Assembly: GCA_001792895.1 (NCBI GenBank)
Contig: MARA01000024.1
Span: forward strand, 310,001-374,000
Direction: 5' to 3'
Length of the DNA stretch: 64,000 bases
Origin: Lentinus brumalis
Taxonomy: Eukaryota > Basidiomycota > Agaricomycetes > Polyporales > Polyporaceae
Under the pieces are notes generated by a model. It did not search any database. It saw only the letters and a program-made list of their open reading frames with translations, and had not been told where the DNA came from. This document shows positions 12,230 to 23,600 of this stretch, piece after piece. How positions within the stretch are numbered: the first letter of the stretch is position 1; every line of letters starts with the position of its first letter. The translations under genes and the position numbers were made by a program.

Positions 12230-12480
12230 GCGGGATGGGGATGGGGATGGGGATGGGGATGGGGATGGGGATGGGGATGGGGATGGGGACGGGGACGGGT
12301 ACGGGGACGGGGACGGGGACGGGGACGGGGACGGGGACGGGGATGGGGATGGGGACGGGGATGGGGATGGGGATGGGGATGGGGATGGGTACGAGAACGA
12401 GAACGAGACCGAGAACGGGGACGGGAACGGGAACGGGTACGAAGACGGGGGCGGGGACGGGGACGGGTACGGGGATGGGA
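12230..12480. repeat. GGGGAT/GGGGAC hexamer array
   Basis: About forty units of GGGGAT, GGGGAC, GGGAAC or GAGAAC in direct array on the plus strand. Regularly spaced G4 tracts make this strand a candidate for G-quadruplex formation. Confidence 0.9.
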
Positions 12481-12574
12481 ACGAGAACGGACAGGAGCGG
12501 ACAGGCGCGGACGGACGGTCGGACGGTCGGGTGTCGGGTGTCGAGTGTCGGGTCGTGATCTACTTCGTCGTGCG

Positions 12575-13214
12575 TGCGTGCGTGGACGTGCTCAGTGCTG
12601 TACCTAGTCCTAGCTACTACTAGCCGTCGACGGCGGGTATACCGTATCTCTTTGCTCTCTCTGCTTATTTGCTCTGTTTGCTCTTTGCTCTCTTTGCTTT
12701 TTGCTCTCTCTTTGCTCTCTCTCGCGCCGTCGCTGGCCTCGCTCTCTTTGCTCTCTTTGCTCTCTAGCTTCTTTGCTCTTCGCTTCCTTTGCTCTCTCGC
12801 CCTCCCGCTCTCTTTGCTCTCTTTGCTCTCTTTGCTCTCTCGCTCTCGCCCTCTTTTTGCTCTTTTTGCTCGCTCTCTCTCTCGCCGTCGCAGCCGCGTG
12901 CGTGGACGTGCTCAGTGCTGTACCTAGTCCTAGCTACTACTAGCCGTCGACGGCGGGTATACCGTATCTCTTTGCTCTCTCTGCTTATTTGCTCTGTTTG
13001 CTCTTTGCTCTCTTTGCTTTTTGCTCTCTCTTTGCTCTCTCTCGCGCCGTCGCTGGCCTCGCTCTCTTTGCTCTCTTTGCTCTCTAGCTTCTTTGCTCTT
13101 CGCTTCCTTTGCTCTCTCGCCCTCCCGCTCTCTTTGCTCTCTTTGCTCTCTTTGCTCTCTCGCTCTCGCCCTCTTTTTGCTCTTTTTGCTCGCTCTCTCT
13201 CTCGCCGTCGCAGC
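12575..13214. repeat. Perfect 320-bp tandem duplication
   Basis: The unit starting at GCGTGCGTGGACGTG occurs at about 12575 and again 320 bases on (GTGGACGTGC at 12583 and 12903). I saw no mismatch over the copy. Each copy holds a CTAGTCCTAGCTACTACTAG palindrome-like motif and a long CTCTTTG array. Confidence 0.9.
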
Positions 13215-13344
13215 CCTCGGGGATCGGGGTTCGGGGTTCGGTGCGTGCCGCGTGCCGTCCGGTGCTGCATACAGTATCCCCTGCGGCCTGCGGCGTCGAG
13301 TCCCGGGGCCGGGTCTGAGATCTGAGACTCATCTGCTCATCTGC

Positions 13345-13885
13345 TCAGCGGCGGAGGCGGAGGCGGAGGCGGTGACTGACCGACGTTCGTGAATCGTGAG
13401 TCGTGAATCGCGCAGCGTGAATCGTGAGTCGTGAATCGTGGATTTTGCCGCGTGCTCTGGTTCGATGGTCCGATGGTCCGATGGTCCCACCTCGGGTCCG
13501 GTCGAAAGGTCGTCGGTCGTTGGTCGATAGTCTGCCGCCCACGCCCAGGCTGCCATGTCCATGTCCACATCCAGGAGTCGGCCCCATGCCCGTCCGCTCG
13601 CCGCTCGCCAGTAGCAAGTCGCGGTAGTCGGCGGGGGCTCACGCACGTCGCACGTCGCACGTCGCATTCCATAAACCATACTCAGAGACCGCAGGGATCG
13701 CGTTCGTGACTCTGAACTCGCCGGTGCTCGCAGACGTCCGCGTCAGACTGAGACTCGGACTCCGAAAGGCGAGCCGGCGCCCCGACAGTACCGTCGACGA
13801 CGCACGCGTTATTCTCCTCGAGCTTGAGCTTGAGCTTCAACCGTGAGCTTCAACCGTGAGCTTCAACCGTGAGCTTGAATCGTGA
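13345..13885. repeat. Mixed short-unit tandem repeats
   Basis: Successive arrays of GGCGGA, GTGAATC/GTGAGTC, GATGGTCC, CACGTCG and GAGCTTCAACC units, each only a few copies long. Confidence 0.75.
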
Positions 13886-15695
13886 ACGCGTGAACGTTCG
13901 GATTCTTGGCCAGTGCCACGGGCATCGGTGGCGGTACATAAATCCTACAGTCTGCGCGCCTACGTACTTCCCACTCTCAAGCACTACTTAACCACCACCC
14001 GCCGGGCCCGCACCGGCACCGCTCACACTGTAGCAACTCTGGTACGCAAGACTGACCATACCCCCGATCGCGAAGACCCAGACGCAGACAGATATCGAGG
14101 GACGACGACCATGGAGTCCGCCATCTGTCTCCGTCTTCTCCGCACACTAACTGGTACTCATAAGTACTTGCATAGTACAGTACACCGGACGTTCCGCCCC
14201 CTGAAGCCTGGGCGCGCGACATATCAGGCGATGGCACCAGAAGGAGTCGACTCGTCGAGTCTCGGTTTCGAGTGGACCCCATTCGCATCACTCAGACTGG
14301 CCCCGCCAACTTCAAAATACGTACTGCACACTGCACGGCACGTGACACCTTCCCCTCCCCGCCTGAACCGGGACCGGTACCTCTCGTGATTCGTCGTCTC
14401 TCGACCCCCACCCTGAAGACGCGGAGACGGGGAGACAATCGAGACCGCCCCCGCGTGGCACCCTCGCAGAGAAGTAAGTACCCTCCCCGGCGCTCGAGGA
14501 TCCATCCCCACGTCGAGACTCGAGACTCCGAGCACAAACACTTGCTGACCATACACTCACCCACAGCTCGCCGACCCCGACCCCGACCCGCCCCTCGCCG
14601 CTGGCTGCCCAGTCTGGTCTTCGGTCTTCAGTCTCCGAGCCTGACTCCCACACGCGCCTCCCCTTCGATCTACACGATCCCGCCCACCACGCACCACGCA
14701 CCCTGCAGCCGCAGCCGCAGCCGTCCCCCGCTCACCCACTAGCCAGGGACTCGAACCTCAAACTCGAAACGCCTCAGAGACGTCCGACGCCCGAGGCCCT
14801 CGCAGCCGTACCCATCTTTAACTCGCTCCTTCCCTCCACTCCTTCGTGCTGGTTCCCCAATTCCCGGGATGGCATACGGACGAACGCCCCCGCTCCCACG
14901 CGCTCTAGACCTCTTCCTCCCACTCGTCGCCTCCACGCAGTGGTCGAGCCCGTCCCCGTCCCTGTCACCGTCCCAGCGGCCACCCGTCCTTTCCAGACTT
15001 CAATCTCTCTCGGGCCTGGAAAGACGACGATCAGGGGACGAGCGATTACGAGAGGAGCCTGAGGCCTGAGGCCTGAGGACCGAGCAACACACCGTGGCGG
15101 TCTAGATCTTCGCTTGCAGCCGGAGCAGAACGTCGAGCGTGACTTGTACTTATACTGTCTAATATCCAGATCACCATCCGGTCGTGAAGCGGGACCGGCC
15201 GGTATATGAGTACACGCTCTTCGTATTCATGTGCACACCGGGGCAACATGCGCGCCCTCTCGTGAGTCGTGAGTCGTCTTCATGCGCCGCCGGAGCCACG
15301 GTCGTCCGTGATGCGCGTATTAGCAGTCCCCCCCGCACCCAATGCTCTCCGACAGACCGACTCGCGAGTAGCCCACCTCGCATTCCAACCCACCCTGCCT
15401 TGCCGAAGCCCGCCATCTTCATCCCAGTCGTCGCATCCTTGTAGGAGACAAAGTTGGTTGCGAGATCTTGAGATTGATTGAATTCGAGTCCCTGTACATG
15501 TGTATCAGTACCAACTGACCCGATTGACAGTCCTGCAGTCAGTAAAATAGTCCAGCAAGCGGGATCGGCGTGTCACAAACATTCGTAGAAAAGTAAACAT
15601 ACATTCGCCGGCGTGCTCAGGCTTCCTGGGTATACTTATACTACAGTACAGGCGGAAAGGTCCAAGTCTTCCCTCACCACCGCGAAACTCGAGGT

Positions 15696-17716
15696 CTAGC
15701 TCAACCTGCTGACCATCTCGTCATCATGCTCAGCCCGAATGAGTGCATGATCGGCTACTCCCGCTGGCCAAGGAATGGCCTTCGACAGGTAGAGCGGGTA
15801 TCGCACTACGCCCTCTACCCCCGCCCAGTCGAAGTCCACGATCTTGACTCTCTTCTCCACGTCGTCGTCGTCTGCACCAGTCGGATCCGCGATGACGACG
15901 TTCCCTAGCCGAATGTCGCCATGCACCATATTGTTCTCATGCAACAGTTCCACTGCACGCTTGATAGCACCGCGCACGCCATCAGGAAGGACAGGTTCCT
16001 TGCTGGCGGAAAGCATCGCATGTGCCGTCACGCCCCGGATGTACTCCATCACGATCATCTGGCGGGAACCGCACCCGTTGGCCTCTGGGCCGTCAAGCCA
16101 TATGTTGCCGTGATACAGGAGCTTAGGGGCCAGGCCTTTCTCTGCGAGAAGCCGGTGGGCGGCGACTCCATAGTGCTCGACGAACTTGACGACGATCTCC
16201 CGCGGCTGGTCACCTTCGCATTCGACGGCTTTGTAGGTGACGCAGCCCTCAGCGACGTCCTTCAGGTAGTGGGCATACGTGAACTTGACGATCCGATCGC
16301 TGTCGCGGTAGGCGGTCGCCAGCGGAAAGTAACGCGCGACGTCGTCCCAGGGTTTCTCCAACTCGGCGTAATAGTTCCGCAGCCGATTGAGCGCGTTCCC
16401 GAGCGCGAAGAAGACGCGCGCGATCCGGTGCGCATTCGCGTCGTCGTTGAGCCGGCTGTTCGCAAGCCAGATGTAATCCGTGAGACGCTGCACGATAACA
16501 TGGCCCGTGAAAATCGCGCCGCAGATGACGATGTAGGCCCCCGCAACGGCGATGACGAAGGAAGGACAACAGCATGCATCAAGAAGGGCCTAGTGCTTCG
16601 TCAACCAAGATTCATGAGGTCAATGTTAGGGAAAGGTGCTCACCGCTTGGTCTCCATCCAACCAATGCTGACTGTAGGAGAAAGAGCCTTGCACTGAGCC
16701 ATCGCCACTGAAGCCAAGCTCGGCCTTCTCCTCCACTATGGCCACGCCTGCAAGGCCTAAAGGCGGACGCACACGGCTGTAGCTGTGGACGTGATCAGTC
16801 GACATCTTATTGCTATTGACGGCGTGCTGCCCAAAAGTAGCGGAGAGGAGGTTGCTTAGAAGAGAGCGTGTGGTCGCCCGACGAGGAACTTCGTCAGTCT
16901 CGATCTTGGACACAGCATCCATGAGTTCGCCAACTTGTCGAACGAACTCCTCGGGGGCTGTATTTGCTCATCGCGACAGTCGGCCTTGAATTGTGCAAAA
17001 GCGTAGTGGAAATCTTCGACGGGGGGAGCGATCGTGGTGGGTTTGCTGCCGTATCGTCCGTCGAGAATAGGAAAGTCACCACACTGATAATCGTAGTAAT
17101 GCTTCGGTTGACAATTTCGAGATGGCGTGCCACTGGGTCCCAACTGTCGTACTTTGCGAAAGCCTGCGATGTGAGATATCAGTTGAGTGTGCTACATAAA
17201 AGCCAAGCGCAAATGCAGTGTCTACGTACCGTCTCTAAGCTTGGTGAGAACATTATGCGCCTCGTCTGAATGCTCAGCAGCATCCATGGTCAACTCCTCG
17301 GTAGGTTGAGGTTTGGGAACCTCTGCCACGAGTGTCGTGAATTTGTCTGCTCGAACGCCACTGCCAAAAATGTCGGATACGAGAGCTTCCCTGTCTAGCT
17401 CGTCGCAAAATTTGCTGGGATCGTCACCGTGTTGTTTCAATAGGGACCGCAAGCGGTCGTGGCCATTCTTCGGCAAGAACTCGCGTGGCTAACAGCCGTG
17501 GTTGTCAGTCACTTCGCCATTCCATGGGCCACCACTTGCAACTAGGATCACCTTCCAGAGCACGACATAATGTGCCAACTGCTTCAGTCTCGGTGCAAGT
17601 GTCTTGATGACGTCCTGCACAGTAGAGCTTGAAGGTACTGTGAGATGCATGTAGCGCGTAGGGGCCCGACCATGCACGACCGAGAAGTAGCGAAGCAATG
17701 TCTGATCTTCGGCCAT
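15696..17716 (-). CDS. Crinkler-type header fused to kinase-like domain
   Basis: Exons 17716-17552, 17488-17230, 17163-16644 and 16589-15696 predict about 612 residues. The first 55 residues resemble the ubiquitin-like Crinkler (CRN) N-terminal domain, ending VVLWK. A central region follows, then CCCPSFVIAVAGAYIVICGAIFTG. The C-terminal protein-kinase-like domain has a nucleotide-site lysine in EIVVKFVEHYG, a catalytic loop MVHGDIRLGN (about 536-545) and a metal motif VDFDWAG in place of DFG. Introns are 63, 66 and 54 bp. One frame shift lies at five G on the plus strand (16953-16957); a sixth joins QPP to EEFVRQVGELMDA. In oomycetes some CRN effectors carry kinase C-termini; in fungi the role is open. 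An in-frame ATG exists upstream at 17845, but 17716 starts the header fold. Confidence 0.72.
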
Positions 17717-18290
17717 GTTGTAGTTTTGTGACTGGGTTACGTGAGGACAGAAGCAAGTCAAGGTGATCTGGAGCTCATCGACTGGTTGGTGGTCACTGGC
17801 GAACTTGAACTCGGCGACAGTGCATGCCACAGCGCTTATGCACATTGCTCTGCGGGCTGGCGGGCCGGCGCGGTGCCGCTCAGCCTCTTAAGTACCTCCT
17901 AGAGTCATCCAAGAGCCAACCAAGAGCCATGATCGTCTGCATAGCAGATCTGGAAAGGATGAGGCTGAGGGACGAGCAATCCGAAGAGGGACCGAACGAC
18001 ACATGCTGACAGACTCGTCTCCGCCGCGGCGCCCGGGCGAGTGGTCGTAACGGGGCCATGAAGAGCGCGCGTGAATCGCATATTCACGCATAGCATATAG
18101 ATGTATGGACGTAGCTCAACGTAGGACGCGAAGTAGCCCGGAGACACGGTGACGTCGGCAATCGTAGCGCCGAGCGCGTCCCAAAACGCGTCGAATCCGC
18201 GCGTGACCGCGTTTATACGATCCTGACCCGGAACCAACCACCACCTCCCACTTGCTCCTCCTCTGTCACCTTCCCGCTGCCCGCGCTGCG
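17717..18290. other. Divergent intergenic region
   Basis: This separates the start codons of the minus-strand CRN/kinase gene and the plus-strand gene at 18291, and so should contain two promoters. A 137-residue open frame on the minus strand (18318-17905) has no recognisable features and overlaps the first exon of the neighbour, so it is not called. Confidence 0.5.
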
Positions 18291-19197
18291 ATGAGTCATT
18301 ACTCTGTTGTAAGTTCACAGCTTCCGAAACGTGTATACATGTTCAATGGGCTTTCCATACAGCCGACTCCGACCTCTTCTCCTGCCCGCCCCATACGCCC
18401 GGTCCGTCAGTCTCAGGGATCGCAGGCGAACCCCAACGGTCCTGTGCCACTCTGCCTGGCAGACGAATACATGATGCGCATTGCGCCAGGGTGGAAGCCC
18501 GCGGACGAGACCCGTCTGAACAGATTGCTGGCGTTCATGGGCGCGGACACCCCAGACAAGCGGGAGACGGTCTTGAAGGGCTTCAACGCGTCGGCGGCAG
18601 AGGTCATCGAGAGGGGGGGTGTTCATGTCATCGGGGTGAGTAATACAGACGATATTCTCCAACTTCCCCAATAGATTCAATCTTGTCCTCTAGGTGAAAC
18701 CCAAGTCAGGCGACCAGAACGTCTACAACATCCGCATCCCCAACTCCGACCTCGCTATCCGTATGTGGGAAGGCGGGATGGCTCCGTACGGCCAGTTTTG
18801 CCTCGATTTCTACGACGTCGAACGCAAGGTTTCCGTCAACCTTCCCCAGGGCCACTCCTTGCATCCTGCGACCGTGCCCGTTCCCGGCGGCTTTGGGCAA
18901 GGCTTCGTCCCTCCCGTTCGTTACACTTCCATGAACGGTGGCCCCTAGGGCCCCGGCTATCCACCGCCCGGCTTTCCCATGGCGTTGAATGCGCCCAGCT
19001 TCCAGGTGGCTGCATCGCTTCGGTCGTGGGAGCGCAACATGGGGATGCGCGAGATCCCGCACGGCGAGGAGAAGTGGATGATCCCTCAGGGCGCGTATAT
19101 CATGCTGAAGCGTGTTGGACATCCGGACGTCGTGTTCCAGATTCCTACCCTACAGCCCGCGTTCGTTACCCTACAGCCTCAGATGGGAACTCTGTAG
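18291..19197 (+). CDS. Conserved-looking protein of unknown function, in-frame TAG
   Basis: Exon 1 is 18291-18308 (MSHYSV), exon 2 is 18363-18635 and exon 3 starts at 18694. The introns (54 and 58 bp) have GTAAGT and GTGAGT donors. The protein has a proline-rich start, a helical stretch (ADETRLNRLLAFMGADTPDKRE), then a beta-rich part (VYNIRIPNSDLAIRMWEGG). A TAG at 18946-18948 interrupts the frame, but coding continues in the same frame (GPGYPPPGFPMALNAP) to a stop at 19195-19197. Either this is a nonsense mutation, a 33-bp retained intron ending in that TAG, or the protein ends early. I do not recognise a family. Confidence 0.5.
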
Positions 19198-20621
19198 TTC
19201 TTCCCGCTGCTGTCGTGTCTGACTGCTCTCGCGTTGCTATCGTCTATGTACCACTACTTTAGCCATCTTTCATGTTCGTGTCTCGCGTCTCCGGAATATG
19301 TATATTATATGTCTCTCCTATCGTGAACGTACTTTACAGACGACATGTGTGGCGGCACCGCGACCCATGGCCAGGCCTCCTCCCGCCGCCGCCGCACGCA
19401 CGATCGTGCCGCCCAATAGTCGTGGTTGCGCAGGACGCCGTTCAATACTGCGAGGCCAAGAAATCGCACTCGTATTGGCTCCGAGGAAGATCCAGACCAC
19501 CCTGTGACACTGCACTGATCGTGTTTGACACTTGTTGCCTAGAGCGTGCGCGAAGGGCTTCAACTCGAGCATTCGGTCCCGCTGCAACGCGAGCGCGCCT
19601 CGTGCGTGCGAAGAGACGAAGCTGCGGGTGCCAGAAACTAGGGAAGTTGATGAGGCGCATCCTGTTGGTGAAGAGGGAGGGTCACAGCGTGCCAGGGTTT
19701 GAGCGAAGCTTGCACATACGAGGAGCTGTCCTCCCGAGGAAGTGCCTGCGTATTGGCAACGTGTTGACCGCCGCACATCCGCTGAGTGAGATGTGTCCAT
19801 GTGCGCGTAGTCACAGATACCGACAACCGGACAAGATTGTATTTTGCATTGGGAGGACACCCCTCTGCGGCATCCACGGAGGCCGGCTGGTCTCTTGCCA
19901 GTGCCAGACATCGGGCTGCCAGTTCGCCCTTGGGATATGTGCATCGTGCGTGCACGAGACATGCTCGTAGAATCGGTCGCCACTGATAGTCCTCGCCACA
20001 TTACCGGGAGTAATCCGCCTCGGCCTGGCAGCGCACCAGGAAGTGCAGGGTCGAGTCGGAAACAATCACTGGCAGGTCGCCACAAAAATCTTGCACTGGT
20101 TCGCCATGTAGTTTGCATAAGGTGAGAACGCTCAATTGCAAAGCAACTTCTCACTGACCTATCGTACATGGGGTTGTGCACAAGTTGACAACAATGTGGT
20201 CATCGGAGAGTTGGGGTCCAAGAGTCGGGAGGAGGCGCTCGTACTTCCTAGCGCTGTGTTGCTTAAAAACCACCACCATCTACCCAGATTCTCGACCGAT
20301 AGTTTTCAGAACTTCAAGACAATGCAGCTTCAAGGTCTCCCAATAATCACGCAGGAGTATGTACTGATCTTTGGTTGAAGAGCTCAATTATGGCGTTGTC
20401 GATCGTCCGCTGGGGCGGTGTTCAACGTTCAATTGCTGCCCCTTGCCCTGGAACGTGGTCGACTGCGCCTCTACACACAAATACCCAGACTGCGCGAATC
20501 AAGACGCTCACGGGCCTAAGGCACATCCCCCGCATCGTCGATGTACTTACTGGCTCATCCGCCCAGGGATCCAGCAGCTTACGCCCCCTACTAGCAAGCT
20601 CTCATCGCGACTGGTGCACAG
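19198..20621. other. Intergenic, no gene supported
   Basis: A 287-residue minus-strand open frame (20181-19318) competes with several plus-strand frames, and none has domains or splice support. It may contain decayed coding sequence. Confidence 0.4.
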
Positions 20622-23600
20622 ATGTCAAGTGATCGCCCATCAGCGCACTCCGAAGCTGTTGCCTCCGAGCTCCGAGATGTTGAGCAGCTGCTGAATACCA
20701 CAGCTCAGGAATCAGAGGCACAAAGGAATCGCCCGGACTCGGCGGTAGGAAGAGCCGCAGACACCCTCAACTCGGCCGGGAACTCTGCGTCGAACAGTTC
20801 CGGACTCGATTTGCTCTGGAGCAGCGTGAACTCGCTTGTGGACAGCCTGCCTGGCCTTGTGAAGGCCCTTGACGAGATCTCAAGGATTCATCCATACATC
20901 GCAGGTATGTCGTTGACATGATTTTTCCCTTCCGCGTTTGGTGAGCTGACTGCTTGGTATGTAGCTGCCGTGGGTGCCTTCAAGGTCGTGATTGAGCTCG
21001 AAGTCAAGCGGCGAGACAACGACAAAAAGGTAAACCTGCTCTTCCTTGAGATGAAGAACATGATGTCCGCGCTGCTGCAGTACGTGCCCTCAGTACTTCA
21101 CTCAAGTGTAGATCGTGACTGTTTTGTCGTCTAGACTGCAGAACGTGCGCCCCAATCATATCGGCAGGGACGGGCTCACGGTCGGAACGCGACTCGAGAG
21201 TATCGTGAAGCAGACGGCGGCCGATATCAAGGAGTGCGCCAACGCATGCGATACCTACATGAAGAAGCGGCTCCTCGTCAAGGTGCTGAAGAGCGGAGCA
21301 TGGGATGAGACACTCAAGGGATATGTGCAGATCTTCGCCGACCGGAAGACAGCCTTCGTCTTTGCCATGTCCATCCACACGGGTTTGGCGGTCGACAATG
21401 CGAACGACAAGCTCGACCAGCTCATGACCAGGTGAAGTCCCACCTTGGTCCGCTTAGCTGATCCATCGCTGACCATTTTGTCAGAATGGACGTTCTGCTC
21501 GAGTTCTTCGAGAAAGCCGCGCCGCAGAACCAGCGCATCCTGAAGATCATGGTCCAACGAGCTGGTGGTACTGAGCAGGCTCTTAAAGAGCAAGCCGTCG
21601 TCCAAGAGCTCCTCAAACGCGAGCAGTCTCTCGACTTCGCCATAACCGTCCCCGGTCCTGGTAATTCGGAAGTACCAGTGATACCCGGACCGCCTCTCGG
21701 GTATGCAAGCAGATCACGTCACAACGCACCCGGACAGGATCCCTACGGTGGCATCGATTATACTCGTGCCGCACAAAGTCAACGCGCCAGCAAGCGGGCT
21801 CAAACCAGGATGCAGGCCAATGCTCCGACGCGCATGGCTGCTCACGGCTATACCGACCGTGAGCACGATCGCAAACCAACATTCACTCCGTACGCGACAC
21901 CCTACACGACTGCCGATGGCTATCAAGACCCCGAGCACTATCCCGGACAAAGGTTCATTCCGTACACGACACCCTACTATCAAGGGGTACCTTACGGCTA
22001 TGCGGCGCCATACGAGCCCGCCCCCGGTGGCGACTGTCTCGGTATGCCCCCCGTCATCGTCACTGACCGTAGTCACTTACTACCTTTTGTGCTCTAGGCT
22101 CGACCCAGGAACTCGAATGTGCACAAGAGCTCCAGCTGCTCAAGACTGAGCTGGCCGAGGCGCCCGTTGCTGCCATCCGCAGCAACTTCGAGTCGTTCGA
22201 ACGCAAGTTCGAGATTCTCCAACAGGAGATGATTGACGAGATGCGCAAGATCGTCGTCCATGAGGGAGACCGAGTTATCAGCACGGTCCTCTCTGGCCCT
22301 CATGATCGAATCATCGACCCGGTATGTCTCAATATCCTTCCGTGTCCGATACTGGTCCTCATCTCCCATACAGGACATGTACGAATTATGGAAGGATATG
22401 GTACATTCGCCCTATCTTTCTGACGTAGACCGCGGAACTGATCCCCTACACAGCGCTGGCGCGGGATCGTCAAAGCTCGCCATCTTGTCCTCGCGATCCA
22501 CGATTACTACCTTCAGAAGCTTGACGACTTGCAGCACGGTATTCAGTCCCCGGGACATCACCTCAGCGAGTCCGACGTATGGGCGGTTGAACAACTGGAC
22601 CTGATGCACCTGCAGCCCGTCATAGAAGCCCTCGACGCGGACGCATCTGGGTTCGTAACGATTCAGGAACTCAACCAATTCACGAATACACGTCCACAGG
22701 GTTGGAGGTACGGACCGCTGGATTTCTGATTGCTCGTGCATGACTATTAACGAGAGGACAGCCTCCCGCATTGGCTTGCTTTCTGGGCTGTCGGCTGGCA
22801 GCTCGCGATGACCGACTATAGGAGGAAGATCATGATCACTCTGAAATCCATGTCTAATCTGGCCGAAGGCATCCGTCATGCAAACCGCTCGAAGGTTCGC
22901 TGGTACCTAGAGGCCGTCGAGCCGCTCGTCGATGAGATGACATCGTCGTTCCAAGGTAACGCGGAGCGCCTGTCACTTCTCCCTCGCTTTCAAGCGCACA
23001 TCCAACGAGAAGAAACTCGAGTGAGCAAGCATCTTGAGACTGCCAGATATGACCTCGACGCACCGGACACGCTGGCTTTCATCAACGGTCGCCGTGGGCT
23101 TGAACGGGTCAGTGCCCAGGACATATCTTCCGTGCGTCAACGTTAACACCTGGCTGGCGCGCTTCCAGAACATGTTTACTCTCCTCTATCTCCTGCTTGT
23201 CCGCCACTACAACATCATAACAATGGGACAGAAGTACATCATTCATCCCGACGAACTCCTGGATGCCGCGTCGTCTATCCAAATGGTTAAGGATGTCTAC
23301 GAACTCCGCCGTCAGTCTCTGTCCTGTAAGTGGCCCCTAGTATCGTAGTAGACCGCCTTGATCTGACCTCAAGTTGTGGACTAGCGCTCTTTTTGCAGAG
23401 ACGGCTTACGCTTTACCAGGAACTTGCAGACTTCGCCAACGGCATGGTACGTTCCACGGCTGCATCGCGCTATCCTACCACTACTAACCGGCCTGTGTTC
23501 CAGTTCGGCGGCGACGGTTTCCCCAATCCCTCATCAGATCTTGAAGACCCTGGTGGCCTCGCATTCTCAATTCCCGTCCAGCCGGAAGGACAACTTTTGA

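Larger units (their letters stand above)
11349..15695. other. Gene-poor repeat desert
   Basis: No gene supported over 4.3 kb. It is a succession of simple and tandem repeats to about 13.9 kb, followed by ordinary GC-rich sequence without splice-consistent frames. Long apparent frames on both strands follow the repeat periods and encode low-complexity peptides, so I do not call them. Confidence 0.6.

Noticed and set aside
12034..13325. Gly/Asp, Leu/Ser and Glu/Lys-rich long frames
   Set aside because: Encoded by hexamer and CTCTTTG arrays and duplicated along with the 320-bp repeat.
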